Source: Endozoicomonas elysicola
GTDB lineage: Bacteria; Pseudomonadota; Gammaproteobacteria; Pseudomonadales; Endozoicomonadaceae
Length of the DNA stretch: 64,000 nucleotides
Direction of reading: 5' to 3'
Assembly (NCBI RefSeq): GCF_000710775.1
Contig: NZ_JOJP01000001.1
Location: 587,400-651,399 of the forward strand
Shown: positions 1-10,700 of the stretch, in pieces
Numbering within the stretch: the stretch's first letter is position 1
How the letters are laid out: every line of letters begins with the position of its first letter
Program-made: the position numbers and the translations under genes
The notes under the pieces: model-generated
What the model was told of the DNA's origin: nothing
The model's database searches: none
Seen by the model: only the letters and a program-made list of their open reading frames with translations

Positions 1-2650
<2,650 letters not shown>

Positions 2651-2771
2651 ATAACGCCAAAGCGATTTAGAGTGTAGAGATACACAGCCATACGCAAGAG
2701 TGTGAAGCAAGAAGCAGCTTAAGACAGGATTCCGGAACTGAGAGCCGATAGGCTTTGAGTTCAACCAGTTA

Positions 2772-2891
2772 AGCCTGGCGACCATAGAAGGTTAGAACCA
2801 CCTGATCCCATCCCGAACTCAGCAGTGAAATGACCGATCGCCGATGGTAGTGTGGGGCTTCCCCATGTGAGAGTAGGTCATCGCCAGGCAC
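2772..2891 (+). rRNA. 5S ribosomal RNA
   Basis: A 120-nt segment whose ends pair (gcctggcga with tcgccaggc) and which carries the standard 5S interior, including ccgaactcag and gatggtagtgtgggg. It follows 23S after a spacer of about 120 nt, as in an ordinary rrn operon. No tRNA is seen downstream before the terminator. Confidence 0.97.
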
Positions 2892-2900
2892 TAATTAGAG

Positions 2901-2932
2901 AACCCCGATAGAGCAATCTGTCGGGGTTTTTG
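2901..2932 (+). terminator. Rho-independent terminator of the rrn operon
   Basis: The stem accccga / tcggggt encloses a 13-nt loop and is followed by a T run. It lies about 10 nt after 5S. Confidence 0.9.
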
Positions 2933-3023
2933 CTATCTGAAATAATACAAATGATTTTCACGCATATTTCAAATATGCTGCCACTACTTCACTTTATTAA
3001 ATTCATGGACAGGCAGTATATCA

Positions 3024-3512
3024 ATGATAAGAAAGGCCATTGCAAGCGATTGTGAGCAGATAGCGGATATCTACAACAACTATGTCCTGAACACTACTGT
3101 TACCTTTGAAGTTGACCCAGTTACTGCTGAAGAGATTGCCGAAAGACAGAAGAAATCCCTTTGTTTTCTGGTTTATGAACAGGATGGGTGTGTGCTCGGC
3201 TACGCTTATGCTGCAAATTATCATTCACGGGCAGCTTATCGCTATACGGCTGAAGGGTCGATTTACCTGAAAAATGGAATTGAAGGCCGTGGAATGGGTA
3301 CCTTGTTATATGAAGCGTTATTCATTGCTGCAAAAGAGCTCGGTATTCGAGAAATGATTGGTGTGATTGCTCTACCCAATCAGAGTAGTGAGGCGTTGCA
3401 TCAGAAGTTGGGGTATAGAAAGGTGGGAGTAATGAAGCGCTGTGGCTTTAAGTTTGATCAAGCTGTTGATACATCAATCTGGCAGCGCTCGTTATTGAGA
3501 GAGCATGGATAA
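3024..3512 (+). CDS. GNAT-family N-acetyltransferase, MnaT/PAT type
   Basis: A 162-residue single-domain acetyltransferase that should move the acetyl group of acetyl-CoA to a small amine. The acetyl-CoA loop GRGMGT is at residues 88-93, and the order of strands and the C-terminal SxALHxKLGY segment fit the phosphinothricin acetyltransferase/MnaT group, which acts on methionine sulfone, methionine sulfoximine or similar amino acid analogues. The substrate cannot be read from sequence. It stands alone on the plus strand and converges on mscS. An imperfect inverted repeat at 3518-3545 may end both genes, though its T run is weak. Confidence 0.85.
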   Translation: MIRKAIASDCEQIADIYNNYVLNTTVTFEVDPVTAEEIAERQKKSLCFLVYEQDGCVLGYAYAANYHSRAAYRYTAEGSIYLKNGIEGRGMGTLLYEALFIAAKELGIREMIGVIALPNQSSEALHQKLGYRKVGVMKRCGFKFDQAVDTSIWQRSLLREHG

Positions 3513-3554
3513 GTTGTTGTGCAGCAGGCAATTACCTGCCGCACAGTTCCATTC

Positions 3555-4397
3555 TTAGGCCGCTGCTTCTTTCTGGATAAGATGAACGTCTCTCTGAGGG
3601 AATGGGATTTCAATACCTGCTTCATCAAGAGCCATTTTTATATTTTCATGAAGGCTGAAGTATACATCCCAATAGTCACTGGATTTTGCCCATGGGCGAA
3701 CAGCAAAATTAACTGATGAATCTGCCAGAGCCAAGACTCCAATAGTCCATGCAGGGTCTTTAAGTACTTTATCATTGGATTGAAGTACTTGCTCAATGAT
3801 GGCCCGAGTCTTTTTTAGGTCGGCTGAGTAGCTGACACCAATAACAAGGTCAATTCTTCTTTGTCCGGTTCTTGTGTAATTGATAATGTTATTACTTAAG
3901 ACGTTGTTGTTGGGCACAACCACCATTTTGTTGTCTGGTGTTATAAGCACGGTCGTGAAAATCTGAACAGACTCAACAGAGCCGGCCACACCGGAAACTT
4001 CAACAAACTCTCCTTTTTTAACTGGGCGGAAGATGATTAATAAAACGCCGGCAGCAAAGTTTGAGAGTGAGCCTTGTAAAGCTAGGCCAATGGCCAAACC
4101 TGCGGCACCAATGATGGCAACCAGCGAGGCCGTTTGAATGCCAACACGACTCAGTGCCGCAACAGTGACAAACGCCAATATCAGGTATTTGGTCATGTTG
4201 CTGGTGAAGCTGGCAACAATTCCATCGACCTGTTTCTTTAACATAATTTTGTGGAGGGCATTACTGACCATACGGGCAATAACAATACCAATGACCAGTG
4301 TCAGAAGCGCTGAGACTATATTTACGAAGTACTCAATAAATAACGACTGGTTATTCTGCAGCCAATCTGCAGACTGGTTGAGAAGATCAACACTCAT
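3555..4397 (-). CDS. mscS: Small-conductance mechanosensitive channel MscS
   Basis: At 280 residues it is near the 286 of E. coli MscS and can be aligned along its length. Two transmembrane helices (about 20-45 and 65-88) precede the pore helix TM3, whose Gly/Ala-rich stretch GAAGLAIGLALQGSLSN lies at 98-113. A beta domain (FRPVKKGEFVEV, then SVQIFTT) and a mixed C-terminal vestibule follow. The channel opens under membrane tension and releases solutes during hypo-osmotic shock; it acts as an inner-membrane heptamer. It appears monocistronic, separated by 144 bp from pilU upstream on the same strand. Confidence 0.95.
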   Translation of the reverse strand: MSVDLLNQSADWLQNNQSLFIEYFVNIVSALLTLVIGIVIARMVSNALHKIMLKKQVDGIVASFTSNMTKYLILAFVTVAALSRVGIQTASLVAIIGAAGLAIGLALQGSLSNFAAGVLLIIFRPVKKGEFVEVSGVAGSVESVQIFTTVLITPDNKMVVVPNNNVLSNNIINYTRTGQRRIDLVIGVSYSADLKKTRAIIEQVLQSNDKVLKDPAWTIGVLALADSSVNFAVRPWAKSSDYWDVYFSLHENIKMALDEAGIEIPFPQRDVHLIQKEAAA

Positions 4398-4541
4398 GTA
4401 TGACTCCTTATTTAAGCTGGAGGCGAGAAAGAATATTTCGGGTGAAGAGAGTATCAGAAATCTAGGGGACGTCAGTCGTTTTTGACAACTTACCTGAAAA
4501 TAGGTATGACGAAGTGACTCTCATCAGCAATTGGAAGAGAT

Positions 4542-5648
4542 TCAGTCTGAAGCGATCGTTAACTCAAGGTCATCATCACCACCCTGATGCCCATCCATTT
4601 TAATCAGCAGTCGCATATTATTTGAAGAGTCTGCGTACTGCATAGCCTGCTGAGCAGAGATTTTTCCACTTTTGTATAGTTTGAATATCGACTGATCAAT
4701 GGTTTGCATTCCTGATTCTTTAGAGCGTTCCATTAAATCAGGGATTTCGTCAACCTTACCCTTCTTGATGAGATCTGCCAGTGCCGGTGTATTGAGCAGA
4801 ATTTCATGAGAAGGGCTGACACTGCTCGCATCTTCAGAGGCAATCAGCTGTTGCCCCATTATGCCATGCAGGCTCAGGGATAAATCCATGAGAATCTCTT
4901 CATGCTGTTCCTGGGGGAAAAAGTGAATAACCCTTTCCAGAGCCTGGTAAGCCGTATTTGCATGAAGTGTTGCTATACAAAGATGTCCGGTCTGAACAAA
5001 CTCAATAGTATGTTTCATCACCTGTGGAGAACGGATTTCCCCGATAACGACAAGGTCTGGAGCTTGACGAAGGGCATTAGAGAGCCCTTCTTCATAAGTT
5101 TTTGTATCAAGGCCAACTTCACGCTGGGTAACGATGCAATTATTGTGGGTGTGGATAAACTCAATAGGGTCCTCAATGGTAATGATATGGCCTTTGCCCA
5201 TTTTATTCCGGTGGTTTACCAGCGACGCCATGGATGTTGTTTTACCTGCTCCAGCGGGGCCTGTGATCAGTATCAAGCCGCGCTCCTGAAGAATCAGGTC
5301 GCAAAAAACATCGGGTAGGCCAAGCTCATTAGGCTCAGGTATGTGATGATGGATACGCCTGATCACCATTCCCGGCTCACTCTTCTGAAAAAAAGCACTG
5401 ATACGAAAACGTCCTGACTCCGGGTTTTGGATAGCGTAGTTACACTCACGGGTTTCGCGGAACTCCTGAAAGCGTTTCACTCCCATCATTTTTTCGAAGA
5501 TATGATAAGCCTGATCGCTGGTAAGAGCGGCTTTTGCTATGGATACCAGCTGACCATTGACTTTCAGGCAGGGAGGGTAGCCGACCGTTAGAAACAGTTC
5601 TGATCCGTTACGGTCAGCCAGTAAAGAGAGCGCTTTATTGATATCCAC
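4542..5648 (-). CDS. pilU: Type IV pilus retraction ATPase PilU
   Basis: A 368-residue secretion-type hexameric ATPase. Walker A is GPAGAGKT at 130-137, Walker B DLVVIGEIR at 198-206, and the His box TGHLCIATLHAN at 220-231. The C-terminal half (LLNTPALADLIKKGKVDEIPDLMERSxExGMQTxDQ) follows PilU rather than PilT, as does CIVTQREVGLDT. PilU assists PilT in depolymerising the pilus at the inner-membrane base. PilT and PilU are commonly adjacent, but no pilT is found next to it here. The -10/-35 region was not clear. Confidence 0.9.
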   Translation of the reverse strand: MDINKALSLLADRNGSELFLTVGYPPCLKVNGQLVSIAKAALTSDQAYHIFEKMMGVKRFQEFRETRECNYAIQNPESGRFRISAFFQKSEPGMVIRRIHHHIPEPNELGLPDVFCDLILQERGLILITGPAGAGKTTSMASLVNHRNKMGKGHIITIEDPIEFIHTHNNCIVTQREVGLDTKTYEEGLSNALRQAPDLVVIGEIRSPQVMKHTIEFVQTGHLCIATLHANTAYQALERVIHFFPQEQHEEILMDLSLSLHGIMGQQLIASEDASSVSPSHEILLNTPALADLIKKGKVDEIPDLMERSKESGMQTIDQSIFKLYKSGKISAQQAMQYADSSNNMRLLIKMDGHQGGDDDLELTIASD

Positions 5649-5695
5649 TGTAATAAGAGTTTCAAGTTGCCGGGACTCTTATTTTGTCGGCTTGA

Positions 5696-6181
5696 TTAGC
5701 CCTCTCTTAATGCCTGACAGATATCTTCTTCCATATCTTCTGGCTTGGTTGTTGGGGCATATCGGTCAATAATCTCGCCCTTACGATTGATCAGAAACTT
5801 GGTAAAGTTCCATTTTATCTTCTGAGTGCCCAGCAACCCGGGGGCTTCAGATTTTAAATCTTTATAGATTGGAGCTGCAGCATCACCATTAACATCAATT
5901 TTTTCAAAGACTGGAAAGGTAACTCCGTAGTTCTTCTGACAGAAAGTACCAATCTCTTCACTGTCTCCAGGTTCCTGGCGACCAAATTGATTACAGGGAA
6001 AGCCCAGAATTACCAGCCCCTGATCCTTGTATTTATTGTATAACTCTTCAAGGCTCTGATACTGAGGGGTGAAGCCGCATTTACTGGCGGTATTGACGAT
6101 TAAAATGACCTTGTTCTCATAGTCAGCGAGTTCTTTTATTTCCCCGCCTAGCAAGGGCATTCTGTACTTCTGTAGTTCCAT
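5696..6181 (-). CDS. Glutathione peroxidase family (thiol peroxidase type)
   Basis: A 161-residue protein from the ATG at 6181, chosen because a GAGG ribosome site lies 8 nt upstream; a longer frame to 6238 has an unlikely N-terminus. It reduces hydroperoxides in the cytosol. The catalytic tetrad is visible: Cys35 in [10 protein letters not shown], Gln65 in FPCNQFG, and Trp124-Asn125 in KWNFTKFL. The peroxidatic residue is Cys, not selenocysteine, and a second Cys at 81 may be the resolving one, so thioredoxin could be the true donor. It ends 48 nt upstream of pilU. Confidence 0.92.
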   Translation of the reverse strand: MELQKYRMPLLGGEIKELADYENKVILIVNTASKCGFTPQYQSLEELYNKYKDQGLVILGFPCNQFGRQEPGDSEEIGTFCQKNYGVTFPVFEKIDVNGDAAAPIYKDLKSEAPGLLGTQKIKWNFTKFLINRKGEIIDRYAPTTKPEDMEEDICQALREG

Positions 6182-6330
6182 GGTTGAACCTCGGTAGCGG
6201 CTCTTCTTATGATTAGACCCATGCAGCAAAATCACCATACAAACGGTATTGGATGACTAATGCTGTGCTGCACACTCAACAAGTAAATTTTCAGCTTATC
6301 AATAATGGACAGAATCTGATCGAGAAACAA

Positions 6331-6526
6331 TAAAAAAACGGCCTGATATTCAGGCCGTAAAGATGAGGATTTGCGAATCACTGGCGTTAGCCAGTTAGTC
6401 AGGTCTGAAATTTCGTCGATGGCAGTCCCTCCATAGGTTGGCTGGTTAAGTGCTTGGGATGGCTCAACAAGGGCTTGGGGAGAGTCGGGTTGAGCCGAGA
6501 GTTTATTTTTAACCTTAATGAGAATG
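6331..6526 (-). ncRNA. Candidate Fur-repressed small RNA (RyhB/PrrF-like role), about 195 nt
   Basis: On the minus strand a promoter (-35 ttgcac at 6562-6557, 18-bp spacer, -10 tagaat at 6538-6533) overlaps a near-consensus Fur box at 6517-6535. About 165-190 nt later comes a strong intrinsic terminator, stem acggcctg / caggccgt at 6338-6358 followed by seven T. Between them are two more stems: an 8-bp stem (6461-6468 with 6489-6496) closing a 20-nt C-rich loop with cucucccc, and a 5-bp stem with a 4-nt loop at 6381-6394. A frame of up to 100 codons exists, but its ATG lies upstream of the predicted transcript start and it runs through the terminator. The layout fits an iron-sparing sRNA; the C-rich loop could pair with ribosome sites. 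Function is inferred. Confidence 0.55.
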
Positions 6527-6562
6527 GTTATCATTCTAGTATTAAAATCCGGAGCAGTGCAA
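6517..6562 (-). promoter_or_regulatory. Promoter with overlapping Fur box
   Basis: The 19-bp box (aatgagaatggttatcatt on the plus strand) is an inverted repeat matching the canonical Fur site at 17 of 19 positions. It covers the -10 hexamer and the presumed start point, the position expected for repression by Fe-Fur. The -35 hexamer ttgcac is at 6557-6562. Confidence 0.65.
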
Positions 6563-6757
6563 GTAACGAATGCAAATAAAAATGATTTTTGGTTAAAGTT
6601 TGTGCTCGGCGTCTTTTTAATACGATGATTTTGTTGGGTGGAAGTGACTTTGCCAGAAATCTCTTCTACTCGATCTAAGGCCTCAGAGGTCTATTTATGG
6701 CAAGTCGCCCATGGCTGTGTATGCTTTAAATAATGATGGTTAACAAAAAAACAGTTT

Positions 6758-7492
6758 ATGGAGATGGTTTTGAAAAGGCGGCTGGGTATTTTATTGTGTG
6801 ATGAGCATCATCCCGATTCCATTAAGAACTATGGTGCTTACGATGACGATTATAAGTCTATGATTGAGGCTGTGATGCCGGGACAGTGGCAGTATTCGGT
6901 CTGGCGGTGTTACGAAGGGGACTTCCCACCATCGGTGGATTGCTGCGATGTATGGATTATCAGTGGCAGTAAGTCCGCCGCTTACGACGAGGATCCCTGG
7001 ATACAGACAATAAAATCTCTGGTTGTCGAACTGGATAAAAGTCAGGCGTTATTGGTTGGCATTTGCTTTGGCCATCAGCTGATTCATCAGGCACTGGGTG
7101 GAGAGGTTCAAAAATTTCATGGCGGCTGGGGGTTGGGAGCTTACCCCGTAAAAGCTACTGTAGCATTTGGAGGCTTTCAGCTTGGTGATACCATTCGTAT
7201 TTTGGCAGTACACCAAGATCAGGTGATAAAGGCGGCTCCTGGTTTCTCGCTATTGGCGACATCTGATTTTTGTGAGAATGCCATTACCCAGAAAAGTTCT
7301 AGAATTCTTACATGGCAAGCTCATCCAGAGTTTGTGGATGGCTTTTTCAGGGATGTTTGTTCAAGACTTCGCGAGACCGTTGATAGTAGCTTAATTAGTA
7401 AGGCTCTGAATGAAGTTGGTTTACCGGATGATCGTGTGCAGGCAGGTAAGGCTATTGTTCATTTTCTTGCAGGTAATGGTTTAATGCTCTAG
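6758..7492 (+). CDS. Class I glutamine amidotransferase-like protein
   Basis: A 244-residue stand-alone GATase fold resembling the glutaminase half of GMP synthase. The catalytic Cys103 sits in GICFGHQ and the His/Glu pair in WQAHPEF (His189, Glu191), so the triad is complete. The oxyanion segment SGSKSAAYDED is near 69-79. Stand-alone members include gamma-glutamyl hydrolases such as PuuD and uncharacterised proteins; no synthase partner lies next to it. The next in-frame start is Met3. Its 3' end overlaps the convergent lipoprotein gene by 12 bp. Confidence 0.85.
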   Translation: MEMVLKRRLGILLCDEHHPDSIKNYGAYDDDYKSMIEAVMPGQWQYSVWRCYEGDFPPSVDCCDVWIISGSKSAAYDEDPWIQTIKSLVVELDKSQALLVGICFGHQLIHQALGGEVQKFHGGWGLGAYPVKATVAFGGFQLGDTIRILAVHQDQVIKAAPGFSLLATSDFCENAITQKSSRILTWQAHPEFVDGFFRDVCSRLRETVDSSLISKALNEVGLPDDRVQAGKAIVHFLAGNGLML

Positions 7493-7825
7493 CAGCTCAA
7501 GTAATGTCAATTTGCCATAAGGATCCCTGTAGAGTTCAGCCTGCCAGTTTTGGCCACTACTCATCTGAAAAGCCAGCATATAACAGGTACCAAGGATATT
7601 TTGTATCTTGGCATCCGTTACCTTTAGAACTGAGTCTTGTTGAAAATCTTTGGCCGCAAATTTAGCGAGCTCCAGAACTTCCTGGTTTGGTCTCAATACC
7701 TGCCAGCCTCCAGCGTATTTTCTGTGGCCACCGTTTTTGCCTAACCAGTTTCCCGATGTTGAGCTTCCAGCCATACAGGCTGATAGCAGAACTGATAATA
7801 CGACGATGGTAATCAGTTTGAACAT
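7481..7825 (-). CDS. Small lipoprotein with a cystatin-like region
   Basis: A 114-residue protein from the ATG at 7825, where a signal peptide begins (MFKLITIVVLSVLLSAC). The lipobox LSAC puts the lipidated Cys at residue 17, so it should be a periplasm-facing lipoprotein. The mature part has GGWQ, then NQEVLELAKFAAKDF, then a segment (KIQNILGTCY) placed where cystatins carry QVVAG. This order resembles the cystatin fold of cysteine protease inhibitors, but the likeness is weak and the key motif is changed. It is the last gene of the grx-radD set. Confidence 0.7.
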   Translation of the reverse strand: MFKLITIVVLSVLLSACMAGSSTSGNWLGKNGGHRKYAGGWQVLRPNQEVLELAKFAAKDFQQDSVLKVTDAKIQNILGTCYMLAFQMSSGQNWQAELYRDPYGKLTLLELLEH

Positions 7826-7878
7826 CTTGATGAGCCAGCTGGAAATCATACAATAGAATTGTAGATCAGCTTTGTCAC

Positions 7879-8391
7879 TCAAGAAGAGGTTTTGAGTTTT
7901 TTTCCTGCTTTATTGCAGAGTTCATTCAGTAATAGCCCGCAATTACCTTCAGTTACATAATCCCTGGGAATCATTTCGAGCCAACCACTTTTTCCTGATA
8001 CCACAATAATATTGTCTTCTACCGTGATCATCTTTACTTGCTTATAGGGGCGAAATGCTGGTTTCAGCAATGAAGAGCTGATTTTGATGCCTCTCTCTTC
8101 AAGGATAAGGGTTCGGGTTTCCAGATCAAGGTCTGGTTGGTAGTGGAGACTAAAGCGCTTATGAACGGCATACTTGAGACCGAGATTCAGTATCCAGAAG
8201 GTAATGAAGGCAGAGCCAAATAGCCCGGAAAGAAGAATGGTACTCAGACTATTCCGAAAAATCAGTAGCGGGAAAAACAGGCAGGCAAGCGAAGCAACCC
8301 AGATCACCAAAGTATGCTTCGGGCTGTATTTAAGCATCAACTGATTGATGCGATTCTGGGCTTGCCCGGTAATGTGATAAGTAATATGCAT
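7879..8391 (-). CDS. YcxB-like membrane protein
   Basis: A 170-residue protein with two adjacent transmembrane helices (about 27-45 and 50-72), followed by a cytosolic beta-rich region ending in GWLEMIPRDYV. This layout is that of YcxB/YcxB-like proteins of unknown function. Its ATG overlaps the radD stop by one base (TGATG), so translation is probably coupled to radD. The family call is by eye. Confidence 0.6.
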   Translation of the reverse strand: MHITYHITGQAQNRINQLMLKYSPKHTLVIWVASLACLFFPLLIFRNSLSTILLSGLFGSAFITFWILNLGLKYAVHKRFSLHYQPDLDLETRTLILEERGIKISSSLLKPAFRPYKQVKMITVEDNIIVVSGKSGWLEMIPRDYVTEGNCGLLLNELCNKAGKKLKTSS

Positions 8392-10181
8392 CAGAGCGCT
8401 TTGCGGTATTTACCTTCGTAGTCAAACAGCTTATCAATGATCTTCCAGTAATGTTTTTCTTTCTGAGCAATGACAAAGTCAGGTTTGCGAAATTTCTTCC
8501 TGCTGTGGATAACATTATCCACAGTTGACGCCCTGAATGGCTCCGCACGATTAATCAAGGCATGCTTGCCAAAATGATGGTAGAAGGCACCTTGTTGGGA
8601 TGGCGTATCCAGTCTGAAAAATTCATTAATTTCGGCGCCATCTTCATCATGGTAGGTGATCTTGATTCTCTGTTTGCCCTGAGGATCTTTATCAGCACTC
8701 ATTTCCATACCAGAACACCGGATCACCATGCAGTTCTTAAGGTTCAGAGCCTCTCGAAGTTTTTTATCCGGGTCTACCAGTCCGTTCTGGCAGCTGTGGC
8801 ACTTTCTGGCAGCAATATCATTTTCAGCACCACACTGATTGCACTCTTTAAAACGGTAGCGGAACTCACATTGTTCTTTTACTTCTCTACCGTTGTCATC
8901 CAGAAACGCTTCAAAGCCCTGGCAGCGCCGACCATAGTGTTCAACCAGATCGCCGTCACTATCGGTAACGCCCCAGAAATTATTCTCGTGTCCACAGGCC
9001 GGACAGGGAACCGTTACCGGTACAGCTTTGGAGTCCGGTTTGGGTTCACCGACTTCCGGGCTGTATAAACTGAAGCGGTTGCCAGCATAATCAATAATCA
9101 GGCAGTCTTTTTTATCGGGCGCGAGACGCAGCCCCCGACCAGCTATCTGCTGATAAAGGCTGACGGACTCTGTTGGACGCAGTATGGCAATCAGGTCAAC
9201 ATGGGGTGCATCAAAGCCTGTAGTGAGTACTGAAACATTCACAAGGAATTTGAGCTGCTGCTGTTTGAAGGCTTCGATCAGGCGATCCCGCTCTTTTGAT
9301 GGCGTATCACCAATAATCAGAGCGCTCTCATTTTCTGGAAGGTAACCCATGATCTCACGGGCATGGTCTACCGTAGACGCAAACACCATGACGCCTTTAC
9401 GGGTTGTCGCTTCTCTTTTTACCTGTTCAATGATTTCACGGGTGGCCCGGGTTTTTCCTTTTAATAACTGATTCAGCTCCTGCTCCCCATAACGTCCAAA
9501 GCTGTCTCTGGATAGCTGGCTGAAGTCATAGAAAACAATAGGTGCATCAACGACCTCTGGTGTCGTGAGGTAACCATTATCAACCATGTAGGCGAGTGGC
9601 AGTTCAAACAGACACTCTTTGAAAAAACGAGGCTCTTCTGTTCTGACAGCCCCTTTGTTCTCAGAGCTTTGGTGATACTGATACAACCAACCCATCCCCA
9701 GGCGATAAGGAGTTGCTGTTAAACCGAGAACCTTAAGGTGTGGATTCAGACGTTTAAAGTGTTCAATGACTTTGTGGTAACTGGAGTTTTTTTCCATGGA
9801 TACCCGGTGGCACTCATCAATAACCAGCAGGGTGAATGTTTTCTCATCCGGCGTGTTTTGAAACTGCTCCAGGTTTCTGACAACGCTTTGCACACTGCCA
9901 AATATTACCTGTTCAGAGGCCTCTTTTTGCCCAAGTCCTGCACTGAAGATAGAAGCCTTCAAGTCATAGCTTTCATACTTGGCGTGGTTCTGCTCTACCA
10001 GTTCCTTTACATGAGCCAGCACCAGAACACGACCTCGGGCGATACGGGCCAGTTCAGAGATAACAAGGCTCTTTCCTGCTCCTGTGGGCAGTACAAGCAG
10101 GGCCGGATCATCGGATTTGCGAAAATGCCGTATCACACTGTGAACGGCATCTTTTTGATAGGGGCGGAGCTGGTAGACCAT
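8391..10181 (-). CDS. radD: DNA repair helicase-like ATPase RadD (YejH)
   Basis: A 596-residue superfamily 2 protein alignable with E. coli RadD (586) throughout. Walker A LPTGAGKS is at 31-38, DECH at 122-125, and the motif VI segment QIAGRGLRLAP follows. Two zinc-ribbon-like Cys pairs occur in the C-terminal third (CPACGHENNFWG, and CNQCGAEN with CHSC). RadD takes part in recombination and tolerance of double-strand breaks with RecA and SSB in the cytosol. It sits 3 bp after glutaredoxin and overlaps the YcxB-like gene, so the four genes likely form one operon. Confidence 0.95.
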   Translation of the reverse strand: MVYQLRPYQKDAVHSVIRHFRKSDDPALLVLPTGAGKSLVISELARIARGRVLVLAHVKELVEQNHAKYESYDLKASIFSAGLGQKEASEQVIFGSVQSVVRNLEQFQNTPDEKTFTLLVIDECHRVSMEKNSSYHKVIEHFKRLNPHLKVLGLTATPYRLGMGWLYQYHQSSENKGAVRTEEPRFFKECLFELPLAYMVDNGYLTTPEVVDAPIVFYDFSQLSRDSFGRYGEQELNQLLKGKTRATREIIEQVKREATTRKGVMVFASTVDHAREIMGYLPENESALIIGDTPSKERDRLIEAFKQQQLKFLVNVSVLTTGFDAPHVDLIAILRPTESVSLYQQIAGRGLRLAPDKKDCLIIDYAGNRFSLYSPEVGEPKPDSKAVPVTVPCPACGHENNFWGVTDSDGDLVEHYGRRCQGFEAFLDDNGREVKEQCEFRYRFKECNQCGAENDIAARKCHSCQNGLVDPDKKLREALNLKNCMVIRCSGMEMSADKDPQGKQRIKITYHDEDGAEINEFFRLDTPSQQGAFYHHFGKHALINRAEPFRASTVDNVIHSRKKFRKPDFVIAQKEKHYWKIIDKLFDYEGKYRKAL

Positions 10182-10184
10182 TAA

Positions 10185-10553
10185 TCAGCCAAATCTCTTT
10201 TGAAGATAGTGGCTAATATCGCCGGATTCATACATCCAGGTATCGTCTTTGCCCTCTTCCTGAATACGCAGGCAGGGTACCTGAACCTTACCTCCCATCT
10301 GTTGTAGTTCATTACGGGCCTGAGCGTCATTCATGGCATCCTTGGTCTGGATATTCAGGCCCAGTTTGTGAATGGCTCTGCGGGTTTTGATACAGAAAGG
10401 ACATGCCTTGAACTGGTAGAGCGTCATATTGGCTGTTTGTGCATTCACCTGGGCTTGTTGTTCTGGTGAACGAGCCATCGCTTTAGGGCGGGTAAGCTTA
10501 TCCGCAGCTGCAATACCGTAGCCTAATACATTACGAATAATTTTTAATAGCAT
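10185..10553 (-). CDS. Glutaredoxin-family protein
   Basis: A 122-residue protein with a dithiol motif CPFC at 51-54 in a thioredoxin fold, and the cis-Pro segment VQVPCLRI further on. The first 20 or so residues are hydrophobic (LLKIIRNVLGYGIAAADKL), suggesting loose membrane attachment. It should reduce disulfides using glutathione. It is the first gene of the set leading into radD. Confidence 0.85.
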   Translation of the reverse strand: MLLKIIRNVLGYGIAAADKLTRPKAMARSPEQQAQVNAQTANMTLYQFKACPFCIKTRRAIHKLGLNIQTKDAMNDAQARNELQQMGGKVQVPCLRIQEEGKDDTWMYESGDISHYLQKRFG

Positions 10554-10700
10554 AGGTTTCTAATACCAGTGAAAAAACTCATTGTATCAGCTAAGTCAAA
10601 GCTTATGACTGAGAACTATGAGGTTTATACGAAATCGAATACTCGGTGTATGATGTGGCACGGATAATAAATGACAATTAAATTTCTACAAGGAAATGCC

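Noticed and set aside
6232-6534. A 100-codon minus-strand frame as a real protein
   Set aside because: Its ATG lies upstream of the predicted transcript start in the Fur box and the frame reads through a strong terminator. A non-coding RNA explains the region better, though a short peptide is not excluded.
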